DNA from: Cephalopachus bancanus
Taxonomy: Eukaryota; Chordata; Mammalia; Primates; Tarsiidae
Length of the DNA stretch: 64,000 nucleotides
Direction of reading: 5' to 3'
Assembly: GCA_027257055.1 (NCBI GenBank)
Contig: JAPVLO010000039.1
Coordinates: 7,098,501-7,162,500 of the forward strand
Shown: positions 1 to 10,371 of the stretch, one piece after another
Position numbering within the stretch: position 1 is the stretch's first letter
How the letters are laid out: every line of letters starts with the position of its first letter
Position numbers and translations under genes: made by a program
The notes under the pieces: model-generated
Database searches by the model: none
Told to the model about the DNA's origin: nothing
Seen by the model: only the letters and a program-made list of their open reading frames with translations

Positions 1-388
1 AGCGAGGCCAACAGCGGCCATCCCAGGGTCCTTGCGTGTGGTCGCCCCCTGGTGGCGGGCCCCAGAATTGGCGCCTGGGACCACAGATGTCCATGGAGGC
101 CAATCCTAGCGTGAGTCACAGCCAGAGTCACTCCTCTGGGAGGAATCGCCCTCTGCTTGCAAGCCCCCAACCCTGGGAACAGACTAGGGGCCTCGTCCGG
201 GCCTCACAACCCCCACCAGGTCGGTGGTGGGAGACTCTGGCCCCTTCTGTGTAGGGGGCTGTTCCACTCGGGACGTCCTCCTCGGCCGGAGGTGACGCCC
301 CTACCTCCTCACCTGTAGGCACAGGAGGAGCAGCAGGAGGGTTCTGGGCCACCGCCCTGAGGCTTGATTGTGTTCACACCAGGACTCT
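1..388 (-). pseudogene. Degenerate copy of MMP25 last exon and 3' UTR (copy P3)
   Basis: The plus strand here lines up with the 3' end of the intact MMP25 gene at about 25,330-25,760 in the same orientation. Shared landmarks are the CCCCCTGGTGGC element near 45-57, the CACCAGGT...GGTGGGAGACTC stretch near 215-240, the AGGAGCAGCAGGAGGG run near 323-342 and GCCCTGAGGCTTGATT near 353-368, which corresponds to the codons around the GPI-attachment region. Small indels destroy the reading frame. The copy runs off the left edge. At about 385-395 it joins abruptly to sequence in the opposite sense (next entry), so this is a rearrangement junction. It is a non-processed fragment, because UTR and intron-flank sequence are retained in the related copies. 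Confidence 0.7.
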
Positions 389-1130
389 TTTCTGTGAATA
401 GCCCCTGTTTCTAGCAATGAAATCCACGCTCTCTCTCCCGCCCCCACCTTGCCTCTGGCCACAGCAACTGGTGTTCTTGTGGGTTGTCAGAGGACAGACC
501 CAGCAGGGAAACTGAACTCCAGCCCCTCCCCCACCTGTTGCGCCGAGGTTCCTGCAGCTCATCACACTGTCCTGTTCCCACGACATAACCCTGCAGTCAC
601 TATCACGTTGTTGGCACACAGACCCAGCCCAGAGACCACACCTGAGGACCTATGTCCCATATTCAGGGTGACACCAGCAGCGACATGGATGACCCTCACA
701 CTCCAGGTCCCCCACCTTAGTTTCCGGTCACCCCACCCAAGGCCACACAGTCTGACCCCATCCCAGGCCCAGAACTGCCTCCCATTCAGCCTGACCCCTT
801 CCTCTCCCTAGACACCCCTTCCGGGCCTGCACCCTGGAGTTTCCACAGCTTTCGCATGGAGAACAGTGGGCTCCCATCAGCTAAATGCTGGTGGAGTCAC
901 AGTGGACCAAACCCTTGCTCAGGCTGGCCATTGCTTTCTCAGCACTCATGGATAGCCCTAATTCTTGCGTGACGGATGGGTGGACCCTGGGACACCTCAT
1001 TCACCTCCTAGCCCTAGGAAAGGGTGCTGAGCTAGGAGACTGGGGCATGAGAAGGAGAGGGAGGCTGAGCCAGGGTGGACCAGACCCTTTGGGGCTGGGA
1101 GAAGCCCATGGGGTGCTAAGTTATAGCTCA
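385..1130 (+). repeat. Inverted duplicate of MMP25 downstream flank
   Basis: The plus strand of about 385-940 matches the reverse complement of about 15,650-16,196, the flank just left of the provirus. Shared stretches include CTCTCCCTAGACACCCC, GGGCCTGCACCCTGGAGTTT, GGCTCCCATCAG, TAAATGCTGGTGGA and AGAGACCAC. About 950-1130 matches the reverse complement of about 11,780-11,925 (GACTGGGGCATGA, GGGCTGGGAGAAGCC). The original order is therefore kept but inverted, with the intervening insertions absent. No coding sequence is visible. Confidence 0.65.
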
Positions 1131-1184
1131 ACAATAGTTAGGGGCAGAAGCCGCAGTTTCTAAAGGCTGTTTCTGCCTGCTCTC

Positions 1185-1345
1185 CCCTCTTGTGAGCGTT
1201 CTCTTCTTTGCTTAATAAGCTACTGGCTTGCTGTGCTACTTTGTGTGTCTGTTTGCAAATTCCTTCCAAACTTGAGCACAAGAACCTGGTCATCAACATC
1301 AGCCTGCTGTCCCACAACAGGAGCTGCACCCCTTCACCCGACTTC
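1185..1345 (+). repeat. LTR-like fragment
   Basis: The T-rich stretch CTTTGCTTAATAAGCTACTGG...CTTTGTGTGTCTG followed by CAAGAACCTGGTCATCA has the look of the U3/R-U5 end of an old LTR. A similar stretch ends near 6345 (CAAGAACCTGGTCACCA). No partner LTR or target duplication was found, so the family is left open. Confidence 0.35.
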
Positions 1346-1830
1346 TCTCATCTACAAGGCTGGCATTGGTCATCTGCCTGGAGTGTGTTGGTCACAGGGC
1401 CTGAGGCACAGGAGGGGGTCCATGGACGCCCACCCCTGAGGCAGCAGGGACCTGGATGTGAGTGGGCTTTGGCCCCATATCTTTCTTCTGGATCCCCCGC
1501 AATCTGCCCTCAGCACTCCAGCTGTGCTGGGGCCACAGAAACCCCTCGGATTTCCCCCAAGTTCAGAGATTCTGGAGGCAGGGACAGAGAGGAGTACAGG
1601 AGCACCCCCACCTGGTCAAGGTTGGAGGCAGAGCAGGGAGGAGGCAGGGGCCAGATCTCTGGGTCTGAGGCCTCACGCTCCCCTTCAATTTCAGGCACTG
1701 GGGGCACCCAGGTGCAAGGCCTGGTGGGGACAGCAGCTCTCACCATTTCTGAGGCCAAGTTCAAGGGCCTTGGAAGAGGCTCCACCCTCTTCCCCACTTC
1801 CTGCCTCAGGCTGACTTACAGAGTACGGCC
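1345..1830 (+). repeat. Outer left arm of the MMP25-region palindrome
   Basis: This segment is the inverse of 5160-5645. Landmarks read on the plus strand here and on the minus strand there are AAGGCTGGCATTGGTCA, GAGGCACAGGAGGGG, CCAGATCTCTGGGTCTGAGGCCT, CCATTTCTGAGGCCAAGTTCA and GGAAGAGGCTCCACCCTCTT. Divergence is moderate, with several indels. The open frames across it are not conserved between the arms, so it is not treated as coding. Confidence 0.7.
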
Positions 1831-2232
1831 TCTCCATTCAGGGGTGTTTGGAAGCGACCAGCCACTGCTTGAGATGAAGATACGGGTGGGCCCTAGGAAA
1901 TGTGGTGGAGTAAAAATGTAGGTTCCACTTGGTTGACGGCAGCAAATTTCCGTTCTCTTGGGTGATTTTGGATCTTGTCTAAACCTCTTGCCACCTCTTT
2001 GGAGATACATGGTGGCTAAGTCATCACCTTGGTTAAGGCCCTTGGGAGGACACTGTTGGCAAAAAAAAAAAAAAGTAAAAACTCAGAAAATATCAGCTGT
2101 TTGTCCTGGCTAAAATCTGATCATGAGGTTTGAAAGGATTTTTGTTTAGAGTCTATGATTAAAGGTCAATTTAATTAAAAGGGAATATCCAAGAGATCTC
2201 TGTTTCTCTAACTCTATCGATTGATCGATCTA
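1831..2232. other. Unassigned interval within palindrome
   Basis: About 400 bases of AT-richer sequence with a poly-A run near 2060-2074. It has no clear counterpart between the right-hand arms. I see no gene or recognisable repeat in it. Confidence 0.5.
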
Positions 2233-2540
2233 TCTTTATTTTTTTTTTTAATTTTTTTCGAGTTGGAGTCTCACTTTGTCACCCAGACTGGAGTGCAGTG
2301 GCACACTCCCGGTCACCGCAGCCTCAACCTGCTGGGCTCCAGCGATCCTTCCGCCTCAGCCTTCCAGATAGCTGGAATTACAGGCATGCGCTACCACGCC
2401 CGGCTAATTTTCTTGATTTATTGTAGAGATGAGGTCTCGCCAAGTTGCCCAGGTGGGTCTCGAACCTGCGGGCTCAGGCAGTCCACTCACCTCAGCCTCC
2501 CAAAATGCAGGATTACAGGCTGAGCCACCAAACCCGGCTA
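2233..2540 (-). mobile_element. Alu, minus orientation
   Basis: A T-rich head is followed by GAGTTGGAGTCTCACTTTGTCACCCAGACTGGAG and it ends at GGATTACAGGCTGAGCCACC. This is a complete reverse-orientation dimeric Alu of the same family as the younger copies. Its linker reads TTGATTTATTGTAGAGATGAGG. Confidence 0.9.
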
Positions 2541-2576
2541 TCTATCTTTTTTAAAGGTTTTTATGCTTCTTTTCTC

Positions 2577-2958
2577 TTTGGATTGTGTTTTGGGCAGAGT
2601 GTAGGGAGCCCACCCTGACCTCACTGCCTCCTCCCTCCAGGGCCCCAGTCTGGGTGTTCCAGCACCAGTAGCTGGAGGTGGGGGTGTGGGATGGGGAGTG
2701 TATGTCCTGCTGTCGTGACCACTGAATGGAAAAACCTATCTGATCTGGGGCCAGCAAGGAGGTGAACTGCCCGGACCCCGGGTACCCACGGGACCTGAGT
2801 CTCTGGGAAGGCGCACCCCACTGAGCCCCCCCCATGATGTCACAGGTGAGGGGGCAGAGGGAAAGAGGCTCAGGCCTGCCAGTTACTGGCCCTGGGCATA
2901 GGGAGATTGGGGAGCCCTTGGGCAAGGGGCAGGATTGGGAGCAGGCCCTGGAGTGTCG
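2577..2958 (+). pseudogene. Degenerate copy of MMP25 penultimate exon (copy P1)
   Basis: The plus strand carries a splice-acceptor-like CCCTCCAG, then sequence matching the MMP25 exon at 26,091-26,348: GTCTGGGTGTTCCAG, TGAATGGAAAAACCTATCTGATC, GGGACCTGAGTCTCTGGGAAGGCGC. It ends in a donor-like ACAGGTGAGGG near 2845. The first half of the exon is shortened and the frame is lost. About 110 bases of the following intron are present before the copy meets the palindrome centre. The parent exon encodes a hemopexin blade of MMP25. Intron retention shows a DNA-level duplication, not a processed pseudogene. Confidence 0.8.
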
Positions 2959-4015
2959 CCTCCTGTCCTGCCTTGTCCTGCCTTGTCCCCAGGACTCCGG
3001 AGGGAGGGTCCACACCGCCCCCTGGCAGTCCTCAGGGCTCAGAGTCAAGCTGGCAGCAGCCAACACGGTCTCTACGCAAGACCTCCCCCTAGTGGCGAGT
3101 CCCAGAGGCAATGTCCAGGACCGCAGGTCTCCAGGGAGGTGGCTGGAGCAGCCTGTAGGCTGTGCATTTTCTCTCCCTGTTGGCTTGCCACCCCTCGTCC
3201 CTCGGGACACACTAGGGCCTCACAACCCCCCACCAGGTCCAGCGGTGAGAGACTCCGGCCCCCTTCCGGGAAGGGGGCTGTTCTGCTCCGGATGACCCCG
3301 TACCTGGAGGCAAAATCCCCCTCAGCAGGGGCAGCAGGAGGAGCGGGAGGGGCACCCACCCCTGTCCTGCAAACTGGTTGATCTCGCACTGACAACTGCA
3401 GGCTCTGGACTTGGGGGTCCCTTGGGGAGCCCGAATATGCGAGGGCCAGAGCTGGAGTGGGGCGGTAAAGCCACTTAGGCCCCAGGAGGTGGGGCAGTCT
3501 GGTCTGGTCTTGCCACTGCCTTTGGGAAAGCACCCATAGAACTAGTTGTCTCCTGTGGGGGAGGAGAAACTGCAGCATCCTGGTTGGGGGCCTGTCCCCA
3601 GTCTCGCCCCTTCCTGCTGCCCGAGGGCTCCCCAATCTCCCTATGCCCAGGAACGCTCACCCACACCCCAGGGTCAGTCACTGGCAGGTGCCAGAGGCCC
3701 GATGCTTTTCCCCTGCACTCCCTCAACCTGTGTTGCTGACAGTGACATAATCCCAGATGGGGGTCAGGGTGGGTCACACCTCTCCAGAGACTCGGGTTCC
3801 GTGGGCAGCCACCTCTTTGCTGGCCCCAGAGCAGATAGGTCTTCCCATTCAGTGGTCATGGCAGCACTGAGTCCACCTCCTCTACTCACCTCCACAGCTC
3901 TCCCCACCTCCCGGAACTGGGCACCTGGAGGGAGGAGGCTGGGAGGTCAGCGTGGGTTCCCCACACTCAGCCCCAAAACACAATTCAAGGGGAAAAGAAG
4001 CATAAAAGCCTTTGA
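2959..4015 (-). pseudogene. Degenerate copy of MMP25 last two exons and 3' UTR (copy P2)
   Basis: The plus strand follows the intact MMP25 3' end in order. 2985-3300 matches the 3' UTR (CCCCAGGACTC.GGAGGGAGGGTCCAC; compare 25,270). 3310-3560 matches the last exon, including the GPI-signal region (CTGGTTGATCTCGCACTG). 3600-3730 is the last intron, and 3730-3935 is the penultimate exon (AGAGACTCGGGTTCC, GCAGATAGGTCTTCCCATTCAG). Indels and stop codons break it throughout. Homology to the gene ends in the next intron near 3950. It is the inverted partner of copy P1. Confidence 0.8.
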
Positions 4016-4039
4016 AATATGTATATAATATAGCTTGGA

Positions 4040-4432
<393 letters not shown>

Positions 4433-4597
4433 TGACGTGGGACCCAAAATTTTATGGACCATATTTCCTAGGATCTGCAGTTAACTAAAGTCTCCAGTTC
4501 ACAGACCCACATCACACACGAGAGGCATTCCTCTGCCAGAGGGTGAAAGATAGACAGGGCCCCACCCCACAGATGGCGATTCAGAGCTCAAAGAAAC

Positions 4598-4868
4598 AGG
4601 GCGCCAGGCACAGTGGCTCACATCTGTAATCCTAGCACTTTTGGGAGGCAGAGCCCAGGAGTTGAGACCAGTTGCGCAACATGGAGAGACCTTGTCTCTA
4701 CAATAAATAAAAATATTAGCTAGGCATAGTGGCACATGCCTGTGGTTCTAGCTACTTGGAAGGCTGAAGCAGAAGGATCACCTGAGCACAGCAGGCCAAG
4801 ACTGTGGTGGCCATGAGCATGCCACTGTACTCCAGTCTGGGTGACAGAGTGAGACTCCTGCTCTGAAA
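4598..4868 (+). mobile_element. Alu, plus orientation
   Basis: GCCAGGCACAGTGGCTCACATCTGTAATCC through CTCCAGTCTGGGTGACAGAGTGAGACTCC, with a linker ACAATAAATAAAAATATTAGC. The tail runs straight into a purine microsatellite. 4351-4597, just before it, holds nothing recognisable. Confidence 0.85.
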
Positions 4869-4968
4869 AAGGAAGGAAGGAAGGAAGGAGGGAGAGAGGG
4901 AGGGAGGAAGGGTGGAAGGGAGGGGAGAAGGAAAGAAAGAAGGAAAAGAAAGAAAGAAAGAAAGAAAC
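4866..4968 (+). repeat. GGAA/GAAA purine microsatellite
   Basis: About 100 bases of GGAAGGAAGGAA, GGGAGGGA and GAAAGAAAG units grow out of the preceding Alu tail. Confidence 0.9.
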
Positions 4969-5159
4969 AGGGCGAGCCTAAGCCTACCTGGGGGCCCAAG
5001 GCTACTCACCCCACCAGAAGCAGACGGAGACTTCAGCGGACCTGTTTGGGGAGGAGAGAGCGTGGGGACAGGAACTAGGTTGTCCTTGACAGCCATGAGT
5101 CAAAAGAATAGGGGAGGAAGGAGTCCCCATAGGACAAAGTAAAGGAGGAAAACAGAAAA

Positions 5160-5645
5160 TAACTCCCGGCAAGTCAGCCAGAGGCAGAAAGTGGGGAAGA
5201 GGGTGGAGCCTCTTCCAAGGAATGTGAACTTGGCCTCAGAAATGGTGAAAGCTGCCCAGCCCCACCAGGCTTTGCTCCTGGCTGCTCCCAATGTCTGCCG
5301 CTGCAGGGGGGCACGAGGCCTCAGACCCAGAGATCTGACTGCTGCCTCCTCCCTCGTCCACCCTCAACCCTGTCCAGGTGGGGGTGCACCTGGGCCCCCT
5401 TCTGCCCCTGCTCCCGAGGTCTGAAATCTGAGGGGTTTCTATAGCCCCAGCCCTGCGGAATTGCTGAGGGCAGAAAGAGGGGAAGAAAGACATGGGGCCA
5501 AAGCCCCCTCACACACGAGTCCCCGCTGCCCCGAGGGTGGGTGTTCAGGGATCCCCTCCTGTGCCTCAGGCACTGTAACTAACACACCCCAGGCCGAAGG
5601 CCAAAGGTGACCAATGCCAGCCTTGGAGATGAGACAGATCAGGCG
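5160..5645 (-). repeat. Outer right arm of the MMP25-region palindrome
   Basis: This is the inverse of 1345-1830 (see that entry). On the plus strand it reads AAGAGGGTGGAGCCTCTTCC, AACTTGGCCTCAGAAATGGTG, AGGCCTCAGACCCAGAGATCT and TGACCAATGCCAGCCTT. 4970-5160, between the microsatellite and this arm, shows no gene. Confidence 0.7.
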
Positions 5646-5769
5646 GCTTGTCATGACTCACCCAAAGCTGAACCCCGGCCTGTGTGCTTGGAGCTGAGGC
5701 AGCAGATGGGGAAGAGCATGCAGGAGACAAGAAGGAAAAGAAGGCAAATCTCAGCAGGAGAGAAGTCAT

Positions 5770-6345
5770 AAAACTGCAACGTTAATCAGTTTCCAAGACA
5801 GAACAGAGGCGAGAAAGAAGCCTCAGCTAAAACGTTAACCAACCTTTCAGGACACAACATAGGCAACATCCCTTTCTAAAACAACATGAGAAAGTCATAA
5901 CACTCGCCAAGAAAATATCCCAAGCATGGCACATGTGCTCTAAGGACCTCCCTGAACTCCTCATAACCTGTCCACACAAAAGAGCTAGTTAGGGCAAATG
6001 CTTGCGGACTGCATCTCAGACATACAATTAAAATTATGGGGTGGCGGGCAGAGACGTGCGCAGTAACCTGAAATGTCATCCCTTCCCCAGGAAGTGCATT
6101 TAACCCCAGATACATTTGTCAAAATATTTTTTTTGCAAGCTTTGCAAAAACAGAGCATACTCTCCCATAGGAAAATAAACAAATAAGGTCCTGGCTTTGT
6201 TTAACTTAAGGCTCTTGAGTCTGCGCCACACTCTTCTCTGGAGTGTAAGACTTCTGTCCTTTTGCTAAATATACTACTCTTTGCTCTAACTCTCTTTGTG
6301 TGTGTCCTGTTGGATTCTTTGTTCTCAGTACCAAGAACCTGGTCA
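5770..6345 (+). repeat. Probable solo LTR
   Basis: An AT-rich block ends in a U5-like T-rich stretch (CTTTTGCTAAATATACTACTCTTTG, then GTGTGTGTCCTG) and CAAGAACCTGGTCACCA, recalling the fragment at 1185-1345. A weak AAATAAACAAATAA lies at 6173. No internal retroviral sequence flanks it. The boundaries are approximate. Confidence 0.4.
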
Positions 6346-6874
6346 CCACCAATGGGTTTTTTACCCACCCCACCACGATCCACGGTCTCCCTCAGCCTGC
6401 CACCCTGGGCCTGCCCGGCAGAGAAGACTCAAGGCAGGCACTGGATTCCACTTAAGCAACTCTTATCAAGACACCAGGTGAGAGCAATGGGTCAGACTGA
6501 CAGGAGGGAAGCCAGGCAGGGAGCACTGGTTGGGTGGGATGGGGACCCCAGGCACGGGAGGAGCTGAGGGTCCATGGAAAGAAAGGCAGCGGTGGTGACA
6601 GAAGAGTCCTTCTGAGAAGCGGGTTCCGAGGGCCTCGGAATGTGCCTGTGCTCGCTTCCACCCACCTAGTGGGCTCCCAGACCCGGAAGGAGTACATGAA
6701 GAACACTGCCAGAGAGGCCAGGTTTTCTTGACGACGCTCCAGATTTACTTTGCATTAGTGACAAGAGACTCTAACATCTGCACCAAGGCAAGTGGGTCTT
6801 GCAAAATATTAATTAGAAGGTTCAACAATCCCAGCACCTTGTCAAAAAAGCTCCTCATGCTCTTGGGCCCTTGG

Positions 6875-7135
6875 ACCGTCATATTTCTGGACAGAAGGAT
6901 CCTGGACCCCTGGGTCCTTATCTCTCTGGACAGAGGGCCCCCGGATCCCTGGATCCTTATATCTCTGGACAGAGGGCCCCTGCAACCCTGGGTTCTTATC
7001 TCTCTGGACAGAGGGCCCCTGGACCCCTGGGTCCTTATCTCTTCTAACAGAGGGCCCCTGGATAGCTAGATGTTCTTCTTTCTCGAAAGAAGGTCCCTGG
7101 GCCCCTGGATCTTCTTCCTGGCCAGAGGGTTCCTA
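6875..7135 (+). repeat. 39-bp minisatellite
   Basis: Six to seven tandem copies of a 39-base unit sharing TCTCTGGACAGAGGGCCCC, followed by TGG.CCCTGGGTCCTTA. The unit starts fall near 6889, 6928, 6967, 7006, 7045, 7084 and 7120. Because 39 is a multiple of three, one plus frame stays open with a 13-residue period (PWVLISLDRGPLD). There is no sign that this is translated. Confidence 0.85.
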
Positions 7136-7316
7136 GTCTCTGTCATGTAATTCTGTCTTACTTACTGAGGTAAGGAAGTGGAATCTTGCAGAAGGGGCAG
7201 GGGAACATTCAGGGTCTAGAAGGTGGTAGGGAGTGCAGTCCAAGGCTCTGACCCTGCCAATGCCTCCCAGCCTTTGCAAGAGCCAAAGAGACAGAAGCCC
7301 ACAGATATTAGCTGCC

Positions 7317-7475
7317 TTTAGCCAGGCATGGTGGGACAGGCCCATAATCCCAGATACTTGAAAGGCTAAGGTAGAAGGATTGCCTGAGCCCAGCAGGTCA
7401 AGGTTGCAAGAACTGTGATGATGTCACTGAACTTCAGCCTGTGTGAGACTTCAACTCAAAAACAAAAACAAAAAA
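7317..7475 (+). mobile_element. Alu right-arm fragment
   Basis: TAGCCAGGCATGGTGGGACAGG through GTGTGAGACTTCAACTC plus an A-rich tail. The left arm is missing. Confidence 0.7.
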
Positions 7476-9842
7476 AGGTGGGCTTTCTGGCAATAGCCCC
7501 ACAGACACAAGGGACTTATCCCAGAGGCCCTAGCCCGCAGTCACCTCCATGGCATCGATGATGGCACCTGCTTGTACACCCGGCCCACAAGGCACCATCG
7601 TGCATTGAGTGGAGGGCAGGGCTCTGGCCACTGTGTGCCGGGGGAGGCTACTACTCCTAGCCCTCCACCTCCAGCTCAAGGGGCTGGGCACACGTGTCCA
7701 CACCTTAAGCAAGAAAGGCCATGGGGCGAGGGGGAGGCAGGAGGCTGAGCCGGGTGCTTCAAACTCACCGAATTGTTTTTCTAATATTGAGCCTCGATGG
7801 AGTCAAGCAAGCTCTAGCTCAAGTTACCCTGGGGAGAGGAGGGTGTGGGGCTGCAGGCCTGCTCCTGCTGCTGTGGTCCTTACTGCGACCACCCAGAGGT
7901 CCAGGTGAGTCACAAGGGGACCAGGAGCCCAGACCCGACACCCTGGGGAGCCTAAGTCCTGAGGACGAAACCCTGTGGATGGGGTGAGGACACAACTCAC
8001 CGCCAGCTCTGCCAGGCTTGACTTGACCTGTTGGGAACAAATCACTCGGGCCCAGGACCCCAGCCTCCCTCACTCCAGCCTGTCCTCAAGCACATGCACA
8101 CACAAGCACACACACATGCCCTCCATGCACACAGAAAACTGCAGGACATGAACACTGCCTCAGAGCATGCTGGGTCAACTTGATTTCTCCACACCCTCTA
8201 TGGTCCCACATGAGAGTTGATCAGGGGAGAGAATTTTAGCAATGGGGCAGTAAGGAAACAACCGTCCCGTGCCTCTGAGGTGCCGGTTGGGATTGAGGGG
8301 TGCCTGGTGGGTGTACCCTGCATTCAGTCACTCCAACTTCCAACCTGCAGGCCACAGTGCCCCGGTCATTCTCACCCCAGACACTGCTGACCCACTGAGG
8401 CAGAAGGTACCAAACAGACCTCCCCATGAGTCCCGTACTGAACCCCCAGCACGGCAGTTAGACAAGTCTGGCTTCCCAGGTTGCCGAGTGGTCAGTGTCA
8501 CTCAGAGAATGCCGGGCCCTTGGCAAACGTTTTTGGTAGGGCACCCGCATGAACACTTTGGTGCCATCGTGCCAGCCCACCTCACATGAAGCCAAGCAGA
8601 AGAAATACACTGGCCAGTGGGAAAACCCAGCACCCTACGTGTCACCCTCCTGAACCTGGGCCCTGCGCTGAGCTCTGGGAGACCACAGCTCCCTGTAGGA
8701 TCCGGGGAGCCTCACATTTGGGTGGGGGCGGTGGAAGTATAGGGGGGCAGCGGGAACCCAGGAAGGGAGGAAGAGACGTGTCCTACTTCTGGGCCGGCCT
8801 GGCTCCTGAGAAGAACGTTCTGAGAATTGCCAGGAAAGGGCTGTCCCTCGCCCCAGGTTTCCCGGGGTGCGAGGGTCTATGGGGTCAGTGATTCCTCTCA
8901 TCCTCAGACCCGCCTTCTTCATTTCCCCCCAGACAGGTGGGTCTGAAGCCTCAGATAAGACCCTCATCCCATAACTGTACTCCTTGTTCCTGGGGCATCC
9001 CTGACTGAGCCCTGACACACACATGCACGTGGAAAATGCTTGGAGCACATACGCACTTGGAGCCTTTTTTCAGGTGCGTCCACACAAACGCACACAGCCA
9101 GTGCTGCCTCCAAAATTTCCCTCCCGACTACGGGAAAGGGGCCCGATCCATAACCAGGACCTGCCATGCCACTGGAAGGGCACACAGAAAAATGAACCCG
9201 TGGGACTGCTCGCCAGTAAGACTCAGAACTTCAGGATGGTGACAGCAGAGCACTCACCCACCCCACGTGGGCCATCAGGAGCGGGGCCATGTGTGATGGA
9301 ATAGGTCACCTGCCTGGGAAGCCCGCCCTGCCTACCACACCAGAGTCTCCATTAGCCTCCCCCATTGTTTGGGCTCATGAGACCCAGCCAGGTGCATCTG
9401 GAGGGGTGAGCAGGGTGAGGCTGGTGCAGGTGGGAGGGGGCACACTGGGGACACAGGGTCTCAGGGCCCCGTCCTCATCACCTGCTCCCACTCACCTTAG
9501 AGTGGATCATGGTGACCCAGGACTCCAGGTGCCAGGGCCTGCTGGGGAGGAACAGGTGTGAGAAAAGTGTCTCAGAGTAGCTTCCTGTGCCTCCCTCCAA
9601 CCCACTACCACAGTGTCCTTGGCCTAAGGGAGCCCAGATCCCCCTACCCCGCAGTGACTCGACGGAATGAATCACCTTCTCCTCCCCGTCGTCCTCCCAG
9701 CACAAGGGCCAGCTGGTTTGTGCTTCAGGAGAGGGCAGGACTGGTTTTAGAGCAGAGCAGGGAGGAGGGGTGGAGGGCGGAGCCTTCCCTGGGACAGGAG
9801 GCCAGGCTGATGCGTGAGAGAAAAATAAGGGAAAGAAATAAA
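7476..9842. other. Gene-free single-copy interval
   Basis: Apart from a CA-rich stretch at about 8093-8140, I see no repeat family and no convincing exon series. Short open frames here lack splice context and any family I recognise. By human synteny IL32 would lie on this side of MMP25; I could not find it. Confidence 0.5.
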
Positions 9843-10125
9843 CCAGGCTCGGTGGCTCAGCCTGTAATCCCAGCACTTTGGAAGGCTGAAGTGAGTGGAT
9901 TGCCTGAGCCCGCGGGTTCGAGACCCGTCTGGGCAGCGAGACCTCATCTCTACAATAAATCAAAAAATCAGCCGGGCGTGGTAGCGCATGCCGGTAGTTC
10001 CAGCCACTTGGAAGGCTGAGGCGGAAGGATCGCCGGAGCCCGGCAGGTCGAGGCTGCGGTGACCGGGAGCGGCCACTGCACTCCAGTCTGGGCGACAGAG
10101 TGAGACTCCAACTCAAAAAAAAAAA
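9843..10125 (+). mobile_element. Lineage-specific Alu
   Basis: GGCTCGGTGGCTCAGCCTG start, CGCGGGTTCGAGACCCG B-box region, ACAATAAATCAAAAAATCAGC linker, GAGACTCCAACTC end with an A tail. Confidence 0.95.
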
Positions 10126-10371
10126 AGAAAGAGATAGACAAAGACAGAGGAGAGAGACAGAGATAGAGCCCACAGGAGAGAGAGAGGTCTAAGGGCCCTG
10201 TGAGGGGTAAGGACTTGTCCCTGGTCTGGGCCCCTTTGCTCTCTGAGCTGGGGTGGGACCCTCTGAGCCCACAAACGGGCTGCTCCCCAAACTCCAGCTG
10301 CCTGAGAAAGGGAGGGACAGAGAGAAGGCCAGTCTTGGAGGGCAGCTTGGGGGAACGCCCAGGGCTCAGGT

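Noticed and set aside
2577..4015. A second functional MMP25-like gene
   Set aside because: Only the last exons are present, in inverted duplicate, with deletions and stop codons and no catalytic domain.
6728..7069. A secreted or repetitive small protein
   Set aside because: The frame is produced by the 39-base minisatellite. There is no promoter, splice or homology evidence.
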